Below, piece by piece: positions 1 to 9,374 of a stretch of DNA of 64,000 bases. The position numbers were made by a program, and so were the translations under genes. Below the pieces are notes generated by a model. That model was not told the origin of the DNA. It did not search any database and worked only from the letters and a program-made list of their open reading frames with translations. The number at the start of each line of letters is the position of its first letter. Position 1 is the stretch's first letter. Origin of the DNA: an uncultured bacterium (GTDB taxonomy: Bacteria > Bacteroidota > Bacteroidia > Bacteroidales > Bacteroidaceae); the NCBI GenBank assembly GCA_905214625.1, contig CAJMMQ010000011.1, forward strand, positions 17,987 through 81,986, read 5' to 3'.

Positions 1-1314
1 TTTTTCATCGGCAGAAGCTTTCTCCTTGCGCTGATATATAGGTGCGCCCTGCTTCATGCGCGGCTTGCAGTATTCTCCGTCGCGGTCAAACTGCACTTGA
101 GAGGTGTAAGCCTGTCCGAAAAGCAGCGGGCTGTCGCCATACTGGTCGCGGCTGAGGTAGCTTCCCAGCGTGAAGATGTCCTCGGGAGAGTTCTGGTCCA
201 TAGGCGGGTTGGCCGAAGACCTGATGACGATGAGGGCATAGCTTGAATATCCGATCATAAGCATAAGCATGCAGAGCAGAGCTGTGTGCTTGATGCGTGA
301 GCTTACGAGCAGCTCCTTGCCGCGCTTCCATTTGAGTACGAACCACAGGGCAGCAAGAACTATTACGCCGATGATGAAGGCAGATATGCCGAAACCGTAG
401 AACGGCACGCCGAGCATGGCAACAGAGAGCAGGAACGAAATGTTCTCGCGCTTCTGGTTCTTGTTGTTGTAGCTCTCATAGATAGCCCATATGACGATGG
501 CCACGAGCAGTATGATGTAGATAATCTCGCCGGTGTTGAACGGGCAGCCCAGCACGTTGACAAAGAACAGCTCGAACCATCCGCCAACCTTGATGATGCC
601 CGGAACCACGCCGTAGAGGATGGCTGCAACAAGCACAAACGATATGAAGAGGGCTATGAGAGAACCCTTGAGGTTGGCATTGGGGAACTTGCGGTAATAG
701 AACACCAGGATAATGGCCGGAAGACAAAGGAGGTTGAGCAGGTGGACACCGATGCTCAGTCCGGTCATGTAGGTGATAAGCACCAGCCAGCGGTCGCTGT
801 GAGGCTCGTCGGCATGGTCTTCCCATTTTAATATGAGCCAGAACACAATGGCCGTGAACGCTGAAGAGTAGGCATAAACCTCACCCTCAACGGCACTGAA
901 CCAGAATGTGTCGCTGAATGTATATATCAATGCTCCCACAAGACCGCTGGCTTCAATGGCAATGAGCTTGCCTGTTGTCAGCTGGCTCCAGTCTTTCAGA
1001 ATAAGTTTGCGTGTCAAGTGTGTTATGGTCCAGAAGAGGAACATAATACATGTTGCGCTGAGAAGTGCGCTCATAGTGTTCACCATGAGGGCCACTTGCG
1101 ACGGGTCGCTGGCAAACTGAGAGAACAGATTGGCTGTGAGCATGAAGAAAGGTGCACCGGGCGGGTGACCGATTTCTAACTTATACCCTGTTGTAATAAA
1201 CTCCGGACAGTCCCAGAAACTGGCTGTCGGCTCAATGGTGCTACAATATACGAAGGCTGCAATAAAAAAAGCTAACCAGCCTAGAATATTGTCCACTAAT
1301 TTAAATTGTTTCAT
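1..1314 (-). CDS. DUF2723 membrane protein, N-terminal 438 residues (cut by window edge)
   Basis: The frame stays open from the ATG at 1314 down to base 1, so the gene continues outside the window. The N-terminus has a hydrophobic helix followed by STIEPTASFWDCPEF and GYKLEIGHPPGAPFF. These are typical of DUF2723, a family of large polytopic membrane proteins related to GT-C protein O-mannosyltransferases and usually over 1000 residues in Bacteroidota. Further hydrophobic segments follow. By family, it probably transfers a lipid-linked sugar on the periplasmic side; the substrate cannot be read from the sequence. A promoter lies about 50 bases upstream (1362-1369). The family call is firm, the biochemical role is inferred. 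Confidence 0.88.
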   Translation of the reverse strand, partial: MKQFKLVDNILGWLAFFIAAFVYCSTIEPTASFWDCPEFITTGYKLEIGHPPGAPFFMLTANLFSQFASDPSQVALMVNTMSALLSATCIMFLFWTITHLTRKLILKDWSQLTTGKLIAIEASGLVGALIYTFSDTFWFSAVEGEVYAYSSAFTAIVFWLILKWEDHADEPHSDRWLVLITYMTGLSIGVHLLNLLCLPAIILVFYYRKFPNANLKGSLIALFISFVLVAAILYGVVPGIIKVGGWFELFFVNVLGCPFNTGEIIYIILLVAIVIWAIYESYNNKNQKRENISFLLSVAMLGVPFYGFGISAFIIGVIVLAALWFVLKWKRGKELLVSSRIKHTALLCMLMLMIGYSSYALIVIRSSANPPMDQNSPEDIFTLGSYLSRDQYGDSPLLFGQAYTSQVQFDRDGEYCKPRMKQGAPIYQRKEKASADEK

Positions 1315-1361
1315 TGAATATAACTGTTTTTTATGAATTTCAATTTTCAATAAAATACGTG

Positions 1362-1369
1362 CAAAGATA
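1362..1369 (-). promoter_or_regulatory. Promoter -7 box for the DUF2723 gene
   Basis: TATCTTTG on the minus strand, with a TTTG (1389-1392) 19 bases upstream. This matches the Bacteroidota TAnnTTTG / TTTG promoter pattern. Confidence 0.7.
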
Positions 1370-1572
1370 ATGTAAATCAGAGATAAAACAAAATAAATTA
1401 ATTTGTTTTAATATTATCTTGAGTTTGTGTAACTGCCTAAGACTGAACTCGTTGTAATTGTTTTGTCTTTTATTACTTATCGTTCCTGTTTTTATATGCT
1501 TGGCCTTAATTTGATATAGATAGATGTAACCTGTTGTTGCTCAACGTGTTATCCTTTAATGGATAGTTATGC

Positions 1573-2025
1573 CTATACGAATATCTCAACACCATAGATA
1601 ATCAGGGCGTAGCGTAAGAATTTTCCGATGATAATGCTGATAACTGTGATTAATACATTTGAGCGCATCAGTCCCAATACTATCGTTATGCCTTCTCCTA
1701 TAACCGGCAGAAAAGAGAAGAAACCCATCCATGCGCCACGGCCGGCCATGAACCGTTTGGCCCTGTCGAGTTCTTTTTTGTTTACATGCAGGTATTTTTC
1801 TATCCAGTCGATGCGTCCGAGCATTCCGATGCCGTAGTTGAGCATGCTTCCAAGGGCATTGCCGATGGTGCCGTAAATAACGAGCGACCAAGGGTCGAGG
1901 CCGGCAGCCAGCAGAGCCAGCATAACCACTTCGCTGCTTAAAGGAAATATGCTGCCTGCAAGGAATGCAGATATCAGCATTCCTACGTATCCGTAGTTGG
2001 TGAGAATTTCTATCAGGGAATCCAT
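1573..2025 (-). CDS. YqaA/DedA-like small membrane protein
   Basis: A 150-residue protein with four to five hydrophobic segments and the small-residue motifs of the SNARE-associated/VTT (DedA, YqaA) family: LAGSIFPLSSEVVMLALLAAG near the N-terminus, GNALGSMLNYGIG in the middle and FFSFLPVIGEG after the amphipathic stretch. YqaA proteins are short DedA relatives of the inner membrane; DedA members act in lipid carrier flipping and membrane homeostasis, but YqaA itself has no proven reaction. The start overlaps the end of the upstream membrane-protein gene by 13 bases, so the two are probably translated from one message. Confidence 0.8.
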   Translation of the reverse strand: MDSLIEILTNYGYVGMLISAFLAGSIFPLSSEVVMLALLAAGLDPWSLVIYGTIGNALGSMLNYGIGMLGRIDWIEKYLHVNKKELDRAKRFMAGRGAWMGFFSFLPVIGEGITIVLGLMRSNVLITVISIIIGKFLRYALIIYGVEIFV

Positions 2026-2939
2026 AAATTATAAACAGTTAGTCCTATTGTGCATGCTGCAATGCAGCAAAATGTTATGTTAGTTATCTTGGTGTTTGTA
2101 AGTGCTATGAAGTGTGCTGCCAGAACACTTGAATTTATTATCATCATGCTCAAAAGCGGATTTATGTGCTGAGGCTGCAGCAGAATGAAAATAAATGTGA
2201 GAGTATTCATTGTAATGAAAATCTCATAAATCATTCTTGTCCTTATTTTGTCTTTATAACTGTTGCGCAGAAAATGTAATGAGCCGATAATCGCAATGAC
2301 GGTGATATAGGCAAATGTTATAATAATGTGGTAATTGCTGAAATCGTATTGGAACAAAGGCTCAAATTGGGCTATCGACTTTACGTGAGCCAACAGCAGG
2401 TCGGCATTTCCGTTGAATATGAAATAGCCAGCAAGAAACCAATAGGGGGCTGTTATTCCTATTAGCGATGCTAAAAGTGAACGCATGCTGAACGACATCA
2501 GCTTGGCCTTCATCATTATCCAGAGGAACGGAACGAAATACAAAATCTGAATGAAGAAGACACTGGCTATGCCTATGAAGAAAAAGGCATAAAACACCAG
2601 TCCTTGTGAATGTTTGTTTTGATAGCATTTGAACAAAACAAGATAAGCTGCAATCATGCAAAATTGCACTACCCATACGTCTGTTGAGTTGAAAAGAAAT
2701 GCGGCCATGAGAGTGATCATCATGAATGAGCACGATACCATGCGACTGTAAATCCTTATGAGTGAGTTGCTGTTGTTGAGCTCAACCATAAGATATGCAG
2801 AAAGGCCGAACAGCAAGAGTTGTATGTAAAGCCGGTTTTCAATAAGTCCGCCTGCCAGCCATACAGCTACAGAATATATTGCCGTTATTGGCAGAGAAAA
2901 GCGGCTTTCGGCTATTTTGTTCTGTAATCTTTTTACCAC
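2013..2939 (-). CDS. Polytopic membrane protein of unknown function
   Basis: 308 residues, almost entirely hydrophobic, with roughly eight to nine membrane helices. No catalytic motif was recognised. The stretch around residues 130-175 (ILYFVPFLWIM, then LLASLIGITAPYWF) resembles uncharacterised Bacteroidota membrane families such as DUF6427, but that assignment is weak. The start used is GTG at 2939; no ATG occurs upstream in frame before a stop at about 2961. It overlaps the following yqaA-like gene by 13 bases and lies downstream of purD, separated by a perfect hairpin. Confidence 0.7.
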   Translation of the reverse strand: MVKRLQNKIAESRFSLPITAIYSVAVWLAGGLIENRLYIQLLLFGLSAYLMVELNNSNSLIRIYSRMVSCSFMMITLMAAFLFNSTDVWVVQFCMIAAYLVLFKCYQNKHSQGLVFYAFFFIGIASVFFIQILYFVPFLWIMMKAKLMSFSMRSLLASLIGITAPYWFLAGYFIFNGNADLLLAHVKSIAQFEPLFQYDFSNYHIIITFAYITVIAIIGSLHFLRNSYKDKIRTRMIYEIFITMNTLTFIFILLQPQHINPLLSMMIINSSVLAAHFIALTNTKITNITFCCIAACTIGLTVYNLWIP

Positions 2940-3006
2940 GTCGGGAAATCTTATGTATATTTAGGAAATAAAAAATATGTGTTTAAACGCAACACATTTT
3001 TAGAGG

Positions 3007-3032
3007 AACGTTCCCGCCACGGCGGGAACGTT
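3007..3032. terminator. Perfect 12-bp hairpin between purD and the membrane-protein gene
   Basis: AACGTTCCCGCC pairs with GGCGGGAACGTT across a 2-base loop. It sits just past the purD stop. No U-tract follows on either strand, so it may be an RNA-stabilising or processing hairpin rather than a classical terminator. Confidence 0.5.
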
Positions 3033-3062
3033 GGTGATTTATTCTGTTTGTTTATTTTTAGC

Positions 3063-4331
3063 TTAGAGGTCTTGACCTATGTCGCTGCGGAAGTATTTAT
3101 CCTTAAACTGTATCTTTTGTGCTTCCTCAAACGATTTTTTCAAGGCTTCTTCCTTGTCTTTTCCGTAAGAGCTTACTGCTATCACGCGTCCGCCAGCCGT
3201 AACGATGTTGCCGTCTTTTATGGCTGTTCCGGAGTGGAACACTATGCTGCCCTCAACGTCGTTGATGCCGCTGATGGTGTAGCCCTTGGCATATTTTTCG
3301 GGATATCCGCCGCTTACAAGCATTACGCATACGGCTGCGCGCTCGTCGAATTCAATTTCACGCTTGTCGAGATCGCCGTTGGCCACGCCTTCAAAGAGGT
3401 CAACGATGTCGCTCTTAAGGCGAAGCATCACGCTTTCTGTCTCTGGGTCGCCCATGCGGCAGTTGTATTCTATAACCATCGGGTCGCCGTTGACGTTGAT
3501 AAGACCGAAGAAGATAAAGCCTTTGTAGTCGATGCCCTCAGCTGCAAGTCCGTCTACTGTCGGGCGGATGATGCGGTCTTCAACCTTCTGCATCCATTCT
3601 TTAGTGGCGAACGGCACCGGCGTAACGCTGCCCATTCCGCCTGTGTTGAGGCCCGTGTCGTGTTCGCCTATGCGCTTGTAGTCTTTTGCCTCAGGCAGAA
3701 TCTTATAGTTCTTGCCGTCTGTCAGTACAAACACAGAACACTCGATACCGCTAAGGAATTCTTCGATTACAACATTTGCCGATGCGTTGCCGAACATTCC
3801 GTCAAGCATTTCCTTGAATTCTTTCTTGGCTTCTTCGAGTGTCGGAACAATAAGAACTCCCTTTCCGGCACACAGGCCGTCGGCCTTTAGAACATAAGGA
3901 GGCTGGAGCGTTTCGAGAAACTTCAGTCCTTCCTCAATATTTGTGCCGTTGAAAGTCTGATATTTTGCTGTCGGTATGTTGTGGCGCTGCATGAATCCCT
4001 TGGCAAAATCTTTTGAGCCTTCAAGCACTGCGCCCTGCTTTGACGGACCGATTACGGGGATGTCGGCTGTGCGTGCATCATTCTTGAATTCATCGTAGAT
4101 GCCTTTAACCAGCGGGTCTTCCGGTCCTACAACTACCATGTTGATGCCATTCTCTACGGCAAAGTCCTTCAGTGAACTGAAGTCGTCAGCCTTTATGTCT
4201 ACATTCTCGCCTACATTGACTGTGCCGGCATTGCCCGGAGCAATATATAGTTTCTCAACTTTGTTGCTTTGAGCTATTTTCCATGCCAGAGCATGTTCGC
4301 GGCCGCCTCCGCCCAATAATAATATCTTCAT
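3063..4331 (-). CDS. purD: Phosphoribosylamine-glycine ligase (GARS)
   Basis: 422 residues, full length for PurD. This cytosolic enzyme joins 5-phosphoribosylamine and glycine with ATP in the second step of de novo purine synthesis. The N-terminus carries [15 protein letters not shown]; the ATP-grasp core follows with [22 protein letters not shown] and [12 protein letters not shown] (metal-binding Glu/Asn). The C-terminal domain ends with the GGRV region typical of the family. It lies 24 bases after the dipeptidyl peptidase gene in a four-gene run with cysE and rlmL. A long antisense open frame over it is a shadow. Confidence 0.97.
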   Translation of the reverse strand: MKILLLGGGGREHALAWKIAQSNKVEKLYIAPGNAGTVNVGENVDIKADDFSSLKDFAVENGINMVVVGPEDPLVKGIYDEFKNDARTADIPVIGPSKQGAVLEGSKDFAKGFMQRHNIPTAKYQTFNGTNIEEGLKFLETLQPPYVLKADGLCAGKGVLIVPTLEEAKKEFKEMLDGMFGNASANVVIEEFLSGIECSVFVLTDGKNYKILPEAKDYKRIGEHDTGLNTGGMGSVTPVPFATKEWMQKVEDRIIRPTVDGLAAEGIDYKGFIFFGLINVNGDPMVIEYNCRMGDPETESVMLRLKSDIVDLFEGVANGDLDKREIEFDERAAVCVMLVSGGYPEKYAKGYTISGINDVEGSIVFHSGTAIKDGNIVTAGGRVIAVSSYGKDKEEALKKSFEEAQKIQFKDKYFRSDIGQDL

Positions 4332-4355
4332 AATATGATAAGATTTTTATTGTTT

Positions 4356-6560
4356 TTACTTTAAGTAATCCTCAAAATATTGCGTAATTCTTTCGTGCAG
4401 ATGCACGCTTTGGTGTCCCATCATGTTGTGTCCTTCGCCCGGATATACAAAGAAGTCGGGCTGAGTGCCTGCCTCTATGCAAGCCTTTAAGAATGAGATT
4501 GCGTGCTGAGGAACAACTGTCGGGTCGACCGTACCGATTATTATCTGCAGTTTGCCTTTCAGGTTCTTTGCCTTGTTTATCAGGCTTGTTTCTGCGTAAC
4601 CCTCAGGATTGGCCTGCGGTGTGTCCATATAACGCTCTCCGTACATAACTTCGTACCATTTCCAGTCGATTACCGGACCACCGGCAACGCCTACTTTGAA
4701 CACGTCGGGATAGGTGGTCATGAGCGATGTTGTCATAAATCCGCCGAAGCTCCAGCCGTGAACACCCATGCGTGTGGTGTCTACATAGGCAAGACTCTTC
4801 AGATATTCAACACCTTTGAGCTGGTCTTTCATCTCCTCAACGCCAAGGTGGCGGAATGTAGCCTGCTCAAAGTCGCGCCCACGGTCGCATGAACCTCTGT
4901 TGTCGAGAATGAAGAGAAGATAGCCTTTCTGAGCCATATATGTTTCCCAACCGCGGCTTGCATAGTTCCATCTTGCTTCCACATTGCGTATGCCTGGGCC
5001 GCCATAAACGTAAACAACAGTAGGATATTTCTTGTTAGGGTCAAAGTCTACCGGTTTTACCATTCTGTAATACAGGTCTGTTGTGCCGTCGGCAGCCTTG
5101 ATAGTTCCACAAGAGTATTCGGGCACATTATATCCTTTCCAAGGGTCGGCAGCTGTAAAATAGTTGATGTTTTTAGCGTCGCCTGTGCTTACAATGTTTA
5201 TCTTACGAGGAACCGTTGGTTCGCTGTAGTTGTCATAAAGATATTTTCCCGTGCTTGACAAAATCATGTTGCAATGTCCGCCTGCACCACGTGTTGATGC
5301 GTGGAAACCTTTACCGTTGTCCAAGAGAGTGCGCTTGCCGGTCTCTATGTTAACCATGTAAAGGTTGTTTTGGATAGGGCTACATTCTGTTGAAAGTATG
5401 ATGGCGCTTTTCTTCGACTTGTTGAAGCCGACAAGTTCCAGTACAATCCATTTGCCGCTTGTTATCTGCTTAAGCTGTTCGCCTTTCGTGTTGAACAGAT
5501 ACAGATGATTGTAGCCGTCTTTCTCACTTTGCATTATGAACTTGCTGTCGTCCCATGGCAAGAATGTTATTGGCGTCATTGGATGAACATATTTGTCGTT
5601 ATGTTCCTTATAGAGAGTTTCGAGCTTGTCGCCGGTTGTTGCGTCGTAGCTTACCAGCTCCATGTCGGTCTGGTCGCGGTTTAGCTCTATCATGTAAACC
5701 TTTTTACAGTCGGGACTCCATGCCACGTTTGTAAAATAGCGGTCGGTAGGGTCGCCGGCTTTAAGATATACAGTTTTTCCTGTCTTCAGGTTATACACGC
5801 CCACGGTAACCTTATGGCTCGTTTCGCCCGCCATAGGATATTTTATTGGTGTTTCGGTGGCTATGCGTGTGTCGATGTTTACGAGCGGATAATCGGTAAC
5901 CATGCTCTGGTCCATGCGGTAGAAAGCCAGACTTTGTCCGTCGGGGCTCCAGAACGTACCTTTGTATATGCCGAATTCATCGCGGTGTACGCTTTGTCCG
6001 TAAACAATATCACTGCTTCCGTCGGTTGTCAGCTGAGTTGTCTTTCCGTCGCCGTCGGTAACAAACAGGTTGTCATTCTTTACAAAGGCAACAGCTCTTG
6101 ATGCCGCGTTCCATTCTGAGTTGGTCTCGCCTTCGCTGCTCTGGCGCCATACAACTTTCTTCGACTTAAAGTCGATGAGCATGCGTTCCTTCTTTCCGTT
6201 AACCAGAACAAGCGACTTTTCGGGATAGGGGAACGAAGCGTAAAACAGGTGATAAATCTTGTTGCTGTCGTTTGTTCCGGCCCATTTGTTAATATCTTCC
6301 ACTGTAAACAGCACGGTTTCCTTGCCGTTCTGCCTGTTTACCAGACTACATTCGTCTGTATTTGTTTTGACAAGTTGGTCGCCCCACCACGTAAGATACC
6401 TGTTTTTAGGCACCATGTTATGGTAGTTGTTGCCGCCGAAGTTAAGGTCTTCAAGCGTAAACTGTTTCTGGGCATCTACAGCTGTCGTTGTTAGCATCAT
6501 CAGTAATGAAAATAAACCCAATTTGGCTAAAGCCGCAATATTCTTATGTTTCATAATCAA
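4356..6560 (-). CDS. Dipeptidyl peptidase IV family serine peptidase (S9B)
   Basis: 734 residues. An N-terminal signal peptide (hydrophobic run ending about residue 30, before QKQFTLEDL) predicts export to the periplasm or cell surface. The middle is a DPPIV beta-propeller (WSPDG and WSPDC repeats) and the C-terminus an alpha/beta hydrolase with the nucleophile in GWSFGG (Ser about 604), Asp in GTVDPT (about 679) and His in GEGHNMM (about 711). Enzymes of this class remove Xaa-Pro or Xaa-Ala dipeptides and supply peptides to asaccharolytic and mixed-feeding Bacteroidales. The start overlaps the upstream methyltransferase stop by 4 bases. A second ATG two codons in is equally possible. Confidence 0.93.
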   Translation of the reverse strand: MIMKHKNIAALAKLGLFSLLMMLTTTAVDAQKQFTLEDLNFGGNNYHNMVPKNRYLTWWGDQLVKTNTDECSLVNRQNGKETVLFTVEDINKWAGTNDSNKIYHLFYASFPYPEKSLVLVNGKKERMLIDFKSKKVVWRQSSEGETNSEWNAASRAVAFVKNDNLFVTDGDGKTTQLTTDGSSDIVYGQSVHRDEFGIYKGTFWSPDGQSLAFYRMDQSMVTDYPLVNIDTRIATETPIKYPMAGETSHKVTVGVYNLKTGKTVYLKAGDPTDRYFTNVAWSPDCKKVYMIELNRDQTDMELVSYDATTGDKLETLYKEHNDKYVHPMTPITFLPWDDSKFIMQSEKDGYNHLYLFNTKGEQLKQITSGKWIVLELVGFNKSKKSAIILSTECSPIQNNLYMVNIETGKRTLLDNGKGFHASTRGAGGHCNMILSSTGKYLYDNYSEPTVPRKINIVSTGDAKNINYFTAADPWKGYNVPEYSCGTIKAADGTTDLYYRMVKPVDFDPNKKYPTVVYVYGGPGIRNVEARWNYASRGWETYMAQKGYLLFILDNRGSCDRGRDFEQATFRHLGVEEMKDQLKGVEYLKSLAYVDTTRMGVHGWSFGGFMTTSLMTTYPDVFKVGVAGGPVIDWKWYEVMYGERYMDTPQANPEGYAETSLINKAKNLKGKLQIIIGTVDPTVVPQHAISFLKACIEAGTQPDFFVYPGEGHNMMGHQSVHLHERITQYFEDYLK

Positions 6561-8053
6561 AACGTTTTACGGTGATCGCGTTTGCCTTTGTTGTCTTTAT
6601 AGCCTTTTCCGCCTTTACGTCCGCCTCTGTCGCCGTTGTCGTCGAAGTTGCGGCCCTTGCGTTTGTCGTAGCCAAAATCCTTGTGGTCGTCAAAGTCTCT
6701 GCGTTCGCGTCCGCCTTTTCTGCGTTCGCGTCCGTTGTCGCTGCTGTCTTTAAACGAAATCTTGTGGAATTTGAATGTGCGGATGTCGCCTTCCTCGTTG
6801 TCTTCCTCCTCGTCAATACGTTTCTTGAACTCGCGGTTCTTCTTGAAACGGTGCTTGTCGGCCATGGCTCGTTTCTCTTCTTCGGTTTTGAGGATATTGC
6901 CCTCACTTCTGAAGTCTTTCAGTTTTCCGTCGAATATCTGGTATTTACGGAACTCGCACTCAAGAGAGCCATTGTAAAGAGGTATTTTTATCGACGGTTT
7001 CAGTCCGATTTGGTCGAAACACTCTTCACGGTAGCTGAGCACCCATGCGTCGTTTTCCTTAAATTGGTGTTTCAATATTTCGCCTATTGTGCGGTAAGTA
7101 CCCAGCAGATCGGGTGTCGATATTCTTTCTCCGTAAGGCGGGTTAGTAACCATTATAGCCTTTTCGGCAGGCTGCTTAAAGTTCTTTATGTCAGCTTGTT
7201 CTATGGTTATACACTTTGTCATGCCGGCAGCTTTGACGTTTAGACGCGCCTTTGTAACGGCTGCAAGGTCGATGTCATAGCCATATATGTGGTGATTAAA
7301 TTCGCGTTCGTTAGAGTCGTCGTTATATATGCGGTCGAACAAGTCTTTGTCAAAGTCGGCCCATTTCTCAAAAGCATATTCTTTTCTGAACAGACCGGGA
7401 GCCATATTGTGGGCTATGAGTGCTGCTTCAATAGGCAGTGTGCCGGAGCCGCACATTGGGTCGATAAAGTCTGTTTCGCCTCTCCAACCCGTCATCAGAA
7501 TCATTCCGGCAGCGAGAACCTCGTTAAGTGGAGCCTCGACAGATTCCTGTCTGTATCCTCTTCTGTGAAGACTTTCGCCACTCGAGTCGAGCGACAGCGT
7601 ACACTGGTCTTCGGCTATGTGCATGTTCAGACGGATGTCAGGGTTGGCCACTGATATGTTGGGACGCTTTCCGAATTTCTCGCGGAACTGGTCTACTATG
7701 GCATCCTTCACTTTGTAAGATACGAATTTTGAATGTCTGAATTCTTCAGAGAATACAACCGAGTCAACGGAGAAACTCTTCTTTAGGTCAAGATACTGGG
7801 TCCAGTCTATTTTCTTTATTTCGTCGTACACCTTGTCTGCCGTGTCAGCCTTAAAGTGTGCTATAGGTTTTAATATTCTTATTGCCGTGTGCAACTGAAA
7901 GTTAGCCCGGTACATCATTTCCTTGTCACCGGTGAACGACACCATGCGTCGTCCTGTCTGCACATTGTTAGCTCCAAGCTCTGTCAGCTCTTGTGCCAAA
8001 ACGGGCTCCAGGCCCATGAATGTTTTGGCGATGAGTTCAAATTCTTGTTCCAT
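6557..8053 (-). CDS. rlmL: THUMP-domain 23S rRNA m2G methyltransferase, RlmL-like
   Basis: 498 residues. The first about 160 form the THUMP RNA-binding region, followed by a Rossmann methyltransferase with FIDPMCGSGTLPIEAAL (SAM site) and NPPYGERI (catalytic N/D-PP-Y motif). By family it makes N2-methylguanosine in 23S rRNA. After about residue 400 the protein turns into a charged, low-complexity tail rich in Arg, Lys, Gly and Asp (GGRKGGKGYKDNKGKRDHRK at the end) that is probably disordered and binds RNA. It has a 4-base overlap with the peptidase gene and lies 45 bases after cysE. Confidence 0.92.
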   Translation of the reverse strand: MEQEFELIAKTFMGLEPVLAQELTELGANNVQTGRRMVSFTGDKEMMYRANFQLHTAIRILKPIAHFKADTADKVYDEIKKIDWTQYLDLKKSFSVDSVVFSEEFRHSKFVSYKVKDAIVDQFREKFGKRPNISVANPDIRLNMHIAEDQCTLSLDSSGESLHRRGYRQESVEAPLNEVLAAGMILMTGWRGETDFIDPMCGSGTLPIEAALIAHNMAPGLFRKEYAFEKWADFDKDLFDRIYNDDSNEREFNHHIYGYDIDLAAVTKARLNVKAAGMTKCITIEQADIKNFKQPAEKAIMVTNPPYGERISTPDLLGTYRTIGEILKHQFKENDAWVLSYREECFDQIGLKPSIKIPLYNGSLECEFRKYQIFDGKLKDFRSEGNILKTEEEKRAMADKHRFKKNREFKKRIDEEEDNEEGDIRTFKFHKISFKDSSDNGRERRKGGRERRDFDDHKDFGYDKRKGRNFDDNGDRGGRKGGKGYKDNKGKRDHRKTF

Positions 8054-8098
8054 TATAAAGGTTTTTCTTTGTTATTTAGCGAGTGGTTGCTTATTGGG

Positions 8099-9001
8099 TT
8101 AATTTGATTTTTTGTATTTCTTTGTTTGTGGCTCCATGTCTTCTGTTATCCAGATGTTGGCACCGACTATACATCCTTTGCCTATTGTAACACGGCCTAA
8201 GATGGTGGCGTTGGAGTAGACGATGACATCGTCTTCAAGTATAGGATGCCGTGGAATGCCTTTAATCGGGTTGCCGTCGTCGTCGAGCGGAAAACTCTTG
8301 GCACCGAGCGTAACACCTTGGTACAGTTTCACGTTGTTGCCGATTATGCATGTTGCGCCAATCACAACTCCTGTACCGTGGTCGATGGTGAAGTGATGTC
8401 CAATCTGTGCGGCAGGATGTATGTCTATGCCTGTTTCTGAATGGGCCATCTCTGTTATTATTCTTGGTATGAGCGGCACGCCGAGCTTAACAAGTTCGTG
8501 GGCCACCCTGTAGTTTACCAGGGCTTTTATTACCGGATAGCATGATATTATCTCGCCGCGGCTTTCTGCTGCCGGGTCACCGTTGTAGGCCGCCTCGACG
8601 TCAGTGGCAAGTATTGCCCTTATGTCTGGCAGCCGTTCTATCAGTTTTGTGGCCAGGCCATCGGCCTTGTCCTTATATTGTGACAGAAAGTCGGTTGTTG
8701 AGTCATAGCTTTTTGTGTCTACAAAACAAAGACCGGCGGCAATCTGGTCTGAAAGCAGTTTATGGAGCCGCTCTATGTTAACTCCGATATGATATGTAAT
8801 GGTTCTGATATTTACCGTTGACTTACCATAATATCCGGGAAAAAGGATAGAGCGTGACAGCTCTATTATTTCTTTAAGCGCTTTTCCTGAGGGTAACGGG
8901 TCGCCGTCACGATGCTGGTGAAATAATTCCTTTAACGATTCCGGCTGTGACAGTCGTTCGATTGTCGAGGTGAGAATCTTCGTTAAATTATCAGTGCTCA
9001 T
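8099..9001 (-). CDS. cysE: Serine O-acetyltransferase
   Basis: 300 residues, the long Bacteroidota form. It acetylates L-serine with acetyl-CoA, the first step of cysteine synthesis. The N-terminal half is the helical SATase domain; the C-terminal half is a left-handed beta helix of hexapeptide repeats, with HPAAQIG, DHGTGVVIGAT, NVKLYQGVTLGAKS, a charged loop DDDGNP and YSNATILGRVTIGKGC. The catalytic Asp-His pair lies in the DHGTG region. It is the first gene of a run with rlmL, the DPPIV gene and purD, and a promoter box lies 26 bases upstream. Confidence 0.95.
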   Translation of the reverse strand: MSTDNLTKILTSTIERLSQPESLKELFHQHRDGDPLPSGKALKEIIELSRSILFPGYYGKSTVNIRTITYHIGVNIERLHKLLSDQIAAGLCFVDTKSYDSTTDFLSQYKDKADGLATKLIERLPDIRAILATDVEAAYNGDPAAESRGEIISCYPVIKALVNYRVAHELVKLGVPLIPRIITEMAHSETGIDIHPAAQIGHHFTIDHGTGVVIGATCIIGNNVKLYQGVTLGAKSFPLDDDGNPIKGIPRHPILEDDVIVYSNATILGRVTIGKGCIVGANIWITEDMEPQTKKYKKSN

Positions 9002-9026
9002 GTAATTTACGTATCAATAATTTCTG

Positions 9027-9034
9027 CAAAATTA
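9027..9034 (-). promoter_or_regulatory. Promoter -7 box for cysE operon
   Basis: TAATTTTG on the minus strand with TTTG (9055-9058) 20 bases further upstream. Confidence 0.65.
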
Positions 9035-9272
9035 ATTCATTTATTATTAAAAGCCAAATTTTTTTTACTTTTATTCCGTTTGACTTTTTCTTATCTGTTG
9101 TATGTTGTTGCCTGTTGCTTGTCTTGATGTATGCCGTGTTGTTTTACGTAATACGCTTTCATGTTCTTTGGCGTTGGTCGTTATATGTTTTGTGTTTTGT
9201 CTGTGGACTGTTTATCCGGTTCGTTTTATCAAAAAACAGCCAAATTTGTTTTGTTCTGCTCATAACTTGCAT

Positions 9273-9280
9273 TATCTTTG
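9273..9280 (+). promoter_or_regulatory. Promoter -7 box for the permease gene at 9375
   Basis: TATCTTTG with TTTG at 9250-9253, spacing 19. It leaves a leader of roughly 85 bases. The rest of the 9002-9374 gap shows no gene. Confidence 0.72.
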
Positions 9281-9374
9281 CATTGCAAAAAGCGTGGTAT
9301 GGCTTCTGTGCGGCATGTTGCCGCGTGGTTATCATGCCCGATTTTATACTTGTTTTATATATATTTAGGGTGAT

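Noticed and set aside
2979..3890. Plus-strand open frame of 303 codons over purD
   Set aside because: Lies antisense to a clear purD; its composition (many Val, Ala, Phe, Tyr, Cys) is typical of a shadow frame.
6572..7243. Plus-strand frame rich in Ala, Val and Phe over the rlmL tail
   Set aside because: Complement of the low-complexity Arg/Asp/Gly tail; looks like a membrane protein only by composition.
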